NCBI RefSeq assembly: GCF_016746085.1
Contig: NZ_JAERTZ010000008.1
Coordinates: forward strand, 1-64,000
Direction: 5' to 3'
DNA length: 64,000 bases
Source: Zobellella iuensis
GTDB lineage: Bacteria > Pseudomonadota > Gammaproteobacteria > Enterobacterales > Aeromonadaceae
A program made the position numbers and the translations under genes. Position 1 is the stretch's first letter. Each line of letters starts with the position of its first letter. The notes beneath the pieces were generated by a model, which was not told the DNA's origin, did no database searches, and saw only the letters and a list, made by a program, of their open reading frames with translations. Positions 58,075-64,000 of this stretch are shown in pieces.

Positions 58075-58824
58075 TCAGCCCGCCTTGTATTGTTTGTACA
58101 TCTGGTAGGAGCGGAACAGGTGCTGGTGCATGGCCGCCCTGGCGGCGACGGCATCCCCGGCCTTGATGGCCTCGAAGATGTCGACGTGCTCCTGCTCCAC
58201 CCGCAGCAGGTACTTTTCAGCCGCCTCCTGATCGATGTTTTCCTTAAGGATCTTTGAGCGAGGGATAATATTGTTGTTGTATTGCTCGTAAATGTTATGG
58301 ATCAACGGGTTCTTGCTGGCCGCGGCAATACTCAGGTGAAAGGCGAAATCCTCTTCCCGGGCCTGGCCGTGCTGCCGGCGCGCCTGCTGGAAGGCCAGCA
58401 AGTGCTGCTCGATCTGGCGCAGATCCTCCTCGTCGCGCCGCAGCGCCGCCCACTCGGCGGCGGCGGGCTCCAGCGCCAGCCGCAGTTCCAGCACGTGCAG
58501 AATGTCTTCCACCGCGGTGGGGTTGATGGCGCGGGCGTAGAAGCTGTCGGCCGGCGTGCTGCGCAGCACAGTGGTGCCGACGCCGCGCTTGGTTTCCACC
58601 AGGTTCAAGGATTTCAACTGGGTGATGGCCTCGCGGATCACGGTGCGGCTCACGCCGAACATGTCGCACAGGCTGTTTTCGGTCGGCAGTTTCTGACCAA
58701 CCTCAATCTGGCCCTGCATGATCATCTTTTCCAGTTGCCCGGCCACGTTTTTGGCCAGACTGCCGGATTGTTGCACCCGTTCAACCTGAAAGGGTGTCTG
58801 TGCATTAAGATCGTGATTGCTCAT
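58075..58824 (-). CDS. GntR-family regulator, FadR/FCD type
   Basis: A 249-aa transcription factor with an N-terminal winged helix (GQKLPTENSLCDMFGVSRTV, then TQLKSLNLVETKRGVGT) and a C-terminal FCD ligand domain. Members of this group often sense sugar acids. It lies between gudD and the dehydrogenase gene in the aldarate cluster and most likely controls it; a candidate operator is at 61278-61295. Confidence 0.92.
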   Translation of the reverse strand: MSNHDLNAQTPFQVERVQQSGSLAKNVAGQLEKMIMQGQIEVGQKLPTENSLCDMFGVSRTVIREAITQLKSLNLVETKRGVGTTVLRSTPADSFYARAINPTAVEDILHVLELRLALEPAAAEWAALRRDEEDLRQIEQHLLAFQQARRQHGQAREEDFAFHLSIAAASKNPLIHNIYEQYNNNIIPRSKILKENIDQEAAEKYLLRVEQEHVDIFEAIKAGDAVAARAAMHQHLFRSYQMYKQYKAG

Positions 58825-58874
58825 AAACCGATGTCCGATAACATTTATTTCACCCGATTATCCCCGTCATTCCC

Positions 58875-60200
58875 TCAGCGGACAAGCGAGGGTTTTTTCG
58901 GGTCGAAACGCCAGCCCGGGATCAGGAACTGCATCGCCATGGCGTCGTCGCGCTGGCCCACGTCCAGAGTCTTGTACAGGGCGTTGGCCCGCTCCAGTTG
59001 CTGCCAGTCGAGCTCGATGCCGAGGCCCGGCTTGCGGGGCACCTTGATCTTGCCGTCGCGGATCAACAGGGGCTCCTTGGTGATACGCTGGCCGTCCTGC
59101 CAGATCCAGTGGGTGTCGATGGCGGTGATCTCGCCCGGGCAGGCGGCGGCCACGTGGGTCATCATCGCCAGCGAAATGTCGAAGTGGTTGTTGCTGTGCG
59201 AACCCCAGGTCAGGCCCCACTCGTGGCACAGCTCGCCCACGGCCACCGCCCCCTGCATTGTCCAGAAATGGCAGTCCGCCAGCGGTATGTCGACCGAGTC
59301 CAGGCGCACCGCGTTGCGCAGCTGCTGCCAGTCGGTGGCGACCATGTTGGTGGCGGTCTTGAGGCCGGTGCGGCGCTTGAACTCCGACATGGTCTCGCGG
59401 CCGGACCAGGCGCCTTCCTGGCCGCAGGGGTCTTCCGCATAGCTCAGCATGTGCTTGATCGGGGTCAGGTAGTCGATGGCCTGCTGCAGGGTCCAGGCAC
59501 CGTTCGGGTCCAGTGTCAGCCGCGCCTCGGGGAAGGCCTCGTACAGGGCCGCAATGCACTCCGCCTCCTGGCGGCCGTCCAGCACCCCGCCCTTGAGCTT
59601 GAAATCCTTGAAGCCGTAGCGGGCGTAGGCCGCCTTGGCCAGCCTGGCCACCGCTTCCGGGGTCAGCGCCTCCTGGGTGCGCACCAGATCCCAGTCGTCC
59701 CGGGGTTTGTCGCAGCTCGGATAAGGCAGGTCGGTCTTCTTGGGGTCACCCAGCAGGAACAGGTAGCCCAGGGCTTCCACTTCGTCCCGCTGCTGGCCGA
59801 ACTGGCCCAGCAGATCCGCCACCGGCAGTTCCATATTCTGGCCGGCCAGATCCAGCAGCGCCGATTCGATGGCGGTGATCACATGCACCGCGATGCGCAG
59901 GTCGAAGGTCTGGTTGCCGCGCACGTCGTCGGCCTGGCCGGAGGTGGCCTGGCGCACCCGGCTGATGATGGCCTTGTAGTGGCCCACGCTCTGGCCTTCC
60001 ACCAGTTCGCGGCACCGCTCCAGGGTATCCAGGATGCCCTGGGTGGCCGGTACCTCGCCGAGGCCGATGCGGCCGGCGTTGTCTTCCAGGACCACCACGC
60101 TGCGGATGAACCAGGGCGCATGGCCGCCGCTCAGGTTGAGCAAAAAGCCGTCGTAACCAGCCACCGGCACGACCGTCATTTTCTTAATGGTGCTGAACAT
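58875..60200 (-). CDS. gudD: Glucarate dehydratase
   Basis: A 441-aa enolase-superfamily enzyme turning D-glucarate into 5-dehydro-4-deoxy-D-glucarate. The catalytic Lys motif is [11 protein letters not shown], metal ligands include [10 protein letters not shown] and YAEDPCG, and the general acid/base histidine is in [19 protein letters not shown] precedes ATG 60200. Length equals E. coli GudD (446 aa) closely. Confidence 0.95.
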   Translation of the reverse strand: MFSTIKKMTVVPVAGYDGFLLNLSGGHAPWFIRSVVVLEDNAGRIGLGEVPATQGILDTLERCRELVEGQSVGHYKAIISRVRQATSGQADDVRGNQTFDLRIAVHVITAIESALLDLAGQNMELPVADLLGQFGQQRDEVEALGYLFLLGDPKKTDLPYPSCDKPRDDWDLVRTQEALTPEAVARLAKAAYARYGFKDFKLKGGVLDGRQEAECIAALYEAFPEARLTLDPNGAWTLQQAIDYLTPIKHMLSYAEDPCGQEGAWSGRETMSEFKRRTGLKTATNMVATDWQQLRNAVRLDSVDIPLADCHFWTMQGAVAVGELCHEWGLTWGSHSNNHFDISLAMMTHVAAACPGEITAIDTHWIWQDGQRITKEPLLIRDGKIKVPRKPGLGIELDWQQLERANALYKTLDVGQRDDAMAMQFLIPGWRFDPKKPSLVR

Positions 60201-60229
60201 CTGTTGCTCCTTGATATAGGGTTCCTTCC

Positions 60230-60262
60230 GCCTTCCCCGCGCCCCACCGACACGGGGAAGGC
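60230..60262 (-). terminator. Intercistronic hairpin kdgD-gudD
   Basis: GCCTTCCCCG (60230-60239) pairs perfectly with CGGGGAAGGC (60253-60262). No T-tract follows on the minus strand, so partial termination or message processing is more likely than a full stop. Confidence 0.5.
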
Positions 60263-60269
60263 CGGCCCA

Positions 60270-61181
60270 TTAACGGTTGGCGTTGATAATGGCTTCCAGC
60301 GCCTTCTTGTCCTGGGCCGAGGGCATGGTCAGCGGCGCCCGCACGTCGCCGGCCGGGCGGCCGATAAGGTCCGCGCCCGCCTTGATCAGGCTGACCGCGT
60401 AGCCCTTCTTGGTGTCGCGCAGGCGGCAGAAGGGCACGAAGAAGTCCTTGATGATGCCGTTCACCGTGGCCTGGTCGCCGCCGCGCAGGGCCTTGTAGAA
60501 GCGGTTGGCCATTTCCGGCATGAAGTTGAACACGGCGGAGGAATAGGTGTTCACCCCTATCGCCAGGTAGGCCTCGGCGAAGATCTCGGCGGTGGGCACG
60601 CCACCGATGTACACCAGGCGGTCGCCGACGGTCTTGATGGTGTCGTTCAGGGCGGCGATGTTGCCCACGCCGTCCTTCAGGCCCACCAGGTTGGGGCAGG
60701 AAGCCGCCAGCCGCTTGACGCTTTCGGCGTCCAGGATGCCGTTACCGCGGTTGTAGTAGATCACCTGCAGGGAAGTGCTGTCGATCACCGCCTTGGCGTA
60801 GTCGGCCACCCCTTCCGCCGGGCATTCGGTCAGGTAGGGCGGCATCAGCAGGATGCCGTCGACCCCGGCCGCTTCCGCCGCCTTGCAGAAGGCCTTGGCG
60901 TCGGGGATGCTGCGGCCGGCGCTGGCGATCACCGGCACCCGGCCGGCCACGGTCTCCACCGCGATGCGGCAGATGTCCTGGTATTCCTCGAAGGAGAGGG
61001 AGAAGAACTCGCCGGTGCCGCCGGCGATGAACACCGCGGACACGTCGTTGCCGACAAACCACTCGATGCGCTGGCGATAGCTCTCGGCATCGAAACGGCC
61101 ATCGTCGTCGAAGTCGGTGATGGGGAAGGACAGTAAGCCGTTACCCAGTGCTTGTCTGATTTGCTCTACAGAAAATGCCAT
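60270..61181 (-). CDS. kdgD: 5-dehydro-4-deoxyglucarate dehydratase
   Basis: A 303-aa DHDPS-family enzyme that dehydrates and decarboxylates 5-dehydro-4-deoxyglucarate to 2-oxoglutarate semialdehyde. The Schiff-base lysine is in LVGLKDGVGN and the catalytic tyrosine in VIYYNRGNG. The family opening FPITDFDDDGRFD is clear. It starts a transcription unit whose promoter region holds an inverted repeat at 61278-61295. Confidence 0.95.
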   Translation of the reverse strand: MAFSVEQIRQALGNGLLSFPITDFDDDGRFDAESYRQRIEWFVGNDVSAVFIAGGTGEFFSLSFEEYQDICRIAVETVAGRVPVIASAGRSIPDAKAFCKAAEAAGVDGILLMPPYLTECPAEGVADYAKAVIDSTSLQVIYYNRGNGILDAESVKRLAASCPNLVGLKDGVGNIAALNDTIKTVGDRLVYIGGVPTAEIFAEAYLAIGVNTYSSAVFNFMPEMANRFYKALRGGDQATVNGIIKDFFVPFCRLRDTKKGYAVSLIKAGADLIGRPAGDVRAPLTMPSAQDKKALEAIINANR

Positions 61182-61277
61182 TTTGCTGGTTCCTTGTTCG
61201 GTTGCCGGGCAGTCCCCTCCCGGAGTCCTATCCCGTTTACTGGTTCAACTTTCGGTAACAGTATGATTGCCTGTTGC

Positions 61278-61295
61278 TTGTAATACATCATACAA
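61278..61295. promoter_or_regulatory. Candidate operator for the GntR/FCD regulator
   Basis: TTGTA (61278-61282) and TACAA (61291-61295) form an inverted repeat in TTGTAATACATCATACAA, 97 bases upstream of kdgD; a further half-site, ATACAA, follows. Fits the TNGTNNNACNA-like sites of FadR-type regulators. Confidence 0.55.
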
Positions 61296-61355
61296 CATAC
61301 AAACTAACTTTCAAGCGTAACTTAACCCTTTATTAACGCCGCTGTGATCCCGCTC

Positions 61356-62900
61356 TCAGGTCACCGGCGCCGGGTTGAACAGCACCAGATCGTTGTGCAG
61401 ACCGAGGGCGTCCGCCGCCACCTGCCGGCGCCCGCTGGCCACCTCCAGGATCAGCTGGAACAGCTCCCAGCCCACCTGCTCTATGCTGGCCTCGCCGGTG
61501 GCGATGCGCCCCGCGTCCAGATCGATAAGATCGTGCCAGCGCTGGGCCAGGGCCCGGTTGGTGGCCACCTTGATCACCGGCGCCATGGCCAGGCCGTAGG
61601 GGGTGCCCCGGCCGGTGGTGAACACCTGCAGGTTCATGCCCGAGGCCAGCTGCAGGGTACCGCAGACGAAGTCGCTGGCCGGGGTGGCGGCGAAGGTCAG
61701 CCCCTTGCGGCGGATGCGCTCCCCCGGGCCCAGCACGTCGACGATGGGGCTGGATCCGGACTTGACGATGGAGCCGAGCGCCTTCTCCACCACGTTGCTG
61801 AGCCCCCCCTTCTTGTTGCCCGGCGAGGGGTTGGCGCTGCGATCCGCCTGGCCCTGGTTGAGGTAGTCGTCGTACCACTGCATTTCCCGCAGCAGGGCGC
61901 GGCCAACGGCTTGGTCGGCGGCGCGCGGGGTCAGCAGGTGGATGGCGTCGCGCACCTCGGTCACTTCCGAGAACATCACGCTGCCGCCGGCGCGCACGAT
62001 AAGATCGGCGGCAAAGCCCACCGCCGGGTTGGCGGTCACCCCGGAGAAGGCGTCGCTGCCGCCGCACTGCACCCCCACCACCAGCTCCGATACCGGGCAG
62101 GTCTCGCGCCGCCGGCGGTTGAGCTTTTCCAGGTGCCGGCGGGCCATCGCCAGCATGCCCTCGACCATGTCGGCAAAACCGTGCAGGGATTCGTCCTGCA
62201 GGCTGAGGATCGGCTCCCGCCCCTCTCCCACCTGGATGACCTGCCCTTCCGGCAGTTCGGGCAGCAGCCGGCTCGGTTGCAGCTTTTCGCAGCCCAGGCC
62301 GATCACCATCACCTCGCCGCCGAAGTTGGGGTTACGTGCCAGGTTCTGCAGGGTACGGATGGGCACTATGGCCGCCGGGGCATTGATCGCCACCCCGCAG
62401 CCGTAGCTGTGGGTTAGGGCCACCACGTCGTCCACGTTGGGATAACGGGGCAGCAGCTCCTGCTTGATACGCCGCACCACATAATCGGTGATGCCGGCCA
62501 CGCACTGCACACTGGTGCTGATCGCCAGCACGTTCTTGGTGCCGACGCTGCCGTCCGGGTTGCGGTAGCCCTCGAAGGTGTAGCCCTCCAGCGGCGCCTG
62601 CAGCGGTGCGGCGCGGGTGGCCAGGGGCAGCTCGTCGAGCGCCGGCGCCCGGGGCAGCCGCACCATGGTTTCGTTGATCCAGGCGCCTCGGGCGATGGGC
62701 TGCAGCGCCTGGCCGATGATTTCACCGTAGCGGACGATGTCGCCCCCTTCGGGGATGTCTTCCAGCGCCACCTTGTGGCCCTGGGGCACCGGCTCCCGCA
62801 GGCGGGTGCCGTCGTCGAGCTCGGTGCCGGCCCTGAGGCCGGCGGCCTCGACCACGATGGCGACGTTGTCGATGTCGTTGACCTTGATGGTAAGTTGCAT
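61356..62900 (-). CDS. garD: Galactarate dehydratase
   Basis: A 514-aa UxaA-family dehydratase converting galactarate to 5-dehydro-4-deoxyglucarate. An N-terminal SAF domain (about 1-90, with [20 protein letters not shown]) precedes the catalytic part, which includes [20 protein letters not shown] and [20 protein letters not shown]. The start ATG at 62900 is where the SAF homology begins; longer frames overlap the upstream transporter gene. It lies 8 bp after the TctA gene and is probably cotranscribed with it. Confidence 0.92.
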   Translation of the reverse strand: MQLTIKVNDIDNVAIVVEAAGLRAGTELDDGTRLREPVPQGHKVALEDIPEGGDIVRYGEIIGQALQPIARGAWINETMVRLPRAPALDELPLATRAAPLQAPLEGYTFEGYRNPDGSVGTKNVLAISTSVQCVAGITDYVVRRIKQELLPRYPNVDDVVALTHSYGCGVAINAPAAIVPIRTLQNLARNPNFGGEVMVIGLGCEKLQPSRLLPELPEGQVIQVGEGREPILSLQDESLHGFADMVEGMLAMARRHLEKLNRRRRETCPVSELVVGVQCGGSDAFSGVTANPAVGFAADLIVRAGGSVMFSEVTEVRDAIHLLTPRAADQAVGRALLREMQWYDDYLNQGQADRSANPSPGNKKGGLSNVVEKALGSIVKSGSSPIVDVLGPGERIRRKGLTFAATPASDFVCGTLQLASGMNLQVFTTGRGTPYGLAMAPVIKVATNRALAQRWHDLIDLDAGRIATGEASIEQVGWELFQLILEVASGRRQVAADALGLHNDLVLFNPAPVT

Positions 62901-62908
62901 GGGGGACC

Positions 62909-64000
62909 TCATGATTCGGTTTGATGGGGGCAGTGGCCGGCGGCGACGGCGGCCCGGGAGCGCCTGGACTTCAAGGCCACGAACACCGAGAAGGCGATGG
63001 AAGCCAGGATCAGCAGCCACAGCACCAGGGCAATGGGACTCTTGGTGAAGAAGATGCTTAAAGATCCGAAGGATTCCAGGCTCTTGACGAAGTAGATCTC
63101 CGCCGATGCGCCGAGGATAAAGCCGATGACCAGAGGCGCCAGCTCGATGCCGATTTTTTGCGCCACGTAGCCGAAGATGCCGAAGATCAGCAGGGTCCAG
63201 ACATCGAACATGATGCCGTAGTTAATGGCATAGGCCCCCACCACGCACATCATCACGATGATGGGGTAGAGGATGTACTTGGGCACCAGCACCACCCGGG
63301 CCACGTACTTGATGGCGAAGAACATGATGGCGAACATCATCAGGTTAGCGATCAGCAGGCCGGCCATCATCACGTACCAGGTGTCCAGGTTCTCGCCGAT
63401 GAACAGTGGCCCCACCTGGATACCCTGCAGGGTGAAGGCACCGATCAGCACCGCCGTGGTGCTGTCGCCGGGGATGCCCAGGGACAGCAGCGGGATCAGG
63501 GCACCGCCGGTCAGACCGTTGTTGGCCGACTCGGAAGCCACCAGCCCCTCGGGCGCGCCCTTGCCCAGCTTTTCCGGCTCCTTGGAGAAGTTCTTCTCCT
63601 GGGTATAGGCCAGCACGGAAGCGGCGCTGCCGCCGACGCCGGGCAGCATGCCGACGAAGGTACCGATGGAGGAAGAGCGTATCAGGTTGCCGAACTGGCC
63701 GCGGAACACCCCGAGGGAAAAGCGCTTGCCCTTGCTCAGGTTGATCTTGCCGTCCGCGCCCTCGCCACGGACGCCTCTTTCCGCGTCTTCCAGGATGGTG
63801 GCCAGGCCGAACAGGCCGATCAGCACCGGCAGCAGGGAGAAGCCGTTGTCGAGGTAGGGCTCCATAAACTCGAACATCAGCCGCGGCTCGCCGTTGCCGC
63901 CGGAGGAGATGTCATAGGTGCCGATCAGACTGAGCAGCACCCCCAGCACGCCGCTGAAGATGCCCACCAGCATGTTCTTGGACAGGGAGGCGATCACGGT
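62909..64000 (-). CDS. Tripartite tricarboxylate transporter permease TctA (partial)
   Basis: The last 363 or so residues of a TctA-family large permease; the N-terminus lies beyond the window. [20 protein letters not shown] and [24 protein letters not shown]-type sequence ([18 protein letters not shown]) are family signatures, with about eight hydrophobic segments visible. With garD directly downstream it likely imports galactarate/glucarate together with TctB and TctC subunits expected just outside. Confidence 0.9.
   Translation of the reverse strand, partial: TVIASLSKNMLVGIFSGVLGVLLSLIGTYDISSGGNGEPRLMFEFMEPYLDNGFSLLPVLIGLFGLATILEDAERGVRGEGADGKINLSKGKRFSLGVFRGQFGNLIRSSSIGTFVGMLPGVGGSAASVLAYTQEKNFSKEPEKLGKGAPEGLVASESANNGLTGGALIPLLSLGIPGDSTTAVLIGAFTLQGIQVGPLFIGENLDTWYVMMAGLLIANLMMFAIMFFAIKYVARVVLVPKYILYPIIVMMCVVGAYAINYGIMFDVWTLLIFGIFGYVAQKIGIELAPLVIGFILGASAEIYFVKSLESFGSLSIFFTKSPIALVLWLLILASIAFSVFVALKSRRSRAAVAAGHCPHQTES

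Noticed and set aside
58998-61136. 712-codon plus-strand frame over gudD and kdgD
   Set aside because: Antisense to two enzymes with clear active sites; no start signals.

Overview
The window is GC-rich, densely coded chromosomal DNA from a gammaproteobacterium. The apt-dnaX-ybaB-recR cluster with ybaN beside it, sbcB, a MaoP/YifE-family gene and an ampR-ampC pair all point that way. An ectABC-ask ectoine operon adds a marine or salt-tolerant lifestyle. My best guess is an Aeromonadales marine genus such as Zobellella or Oceanimonas; this is inference from gene content, and no 16S rRNA is present. I saw no tRNA, rRNA, CRISPR array, prophage or intact insertion sequence.

Layout. 0.3-4.2 kb: ectoine synthesis (minus strand). 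4.5-9.2 kb: cold-shock protein, MaoP-like protein, exonuclease I, a CidA/LrgA-LrgB pair, cytidine deaminase and a small membrane protein. 9.2-14.3 kb: recR, ybaB, dnaX, apt and ybaN with several repeats, including a 7-bp tandem array, a hexamer array coding for Pro-Gln inside dnaX, and an in-frame dnaX slippery site for the gamma subunit. 14.7-18.6 kb: a diguanylate cyclase and ampC/ampR. 18.8-21.1 kb: chrBA chromate resistance with a clear promoter and operator.

21.3-55.1 kb is one long sulfur-acquisition region. It holds tauABCD (taurine); two complete dipeptide/glutathione-type ABC importers, one operon carrying a flavin monooxygenase and the other a homocysteine S-methyltransferase; two convergent operons each headed by an isopenicillin-N-synthase-like Fe(II) oxygenase, one with a methionine gamma-lyase-like enzyme and the other with metQNI; a remnant sulfatase fused head-to-head to remnants of a TRAP transporter; the sulfate importer sbp-cysTWA; a stand-alone TOBE protein overlapping an RBBP9-like hydrolase; a degenerate EAL-like protein; a secreted rhodanese; a YeeE/YedE thiosulfate-type permease; and a CysB/Cbl-type regulator. 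Several operons share an AT-rich motif upstream. The oxygenase/lyase/transporter part (24.9-44.1 kb) is the best candidate for an undescribed organosulfur catabolic system.

55.2-64.0 kb: an auxin-efflux-type carrier, then a complete glucarate/galactarate route to 2-oxoglutarate (garD, gudD, kdgD, 2-oxoglutarate semialdehyde dehydrogenase), a GntR/FCD regulator with a candidate operator, and the start of a tripartite tricarboxylate transporter that runs off the window.
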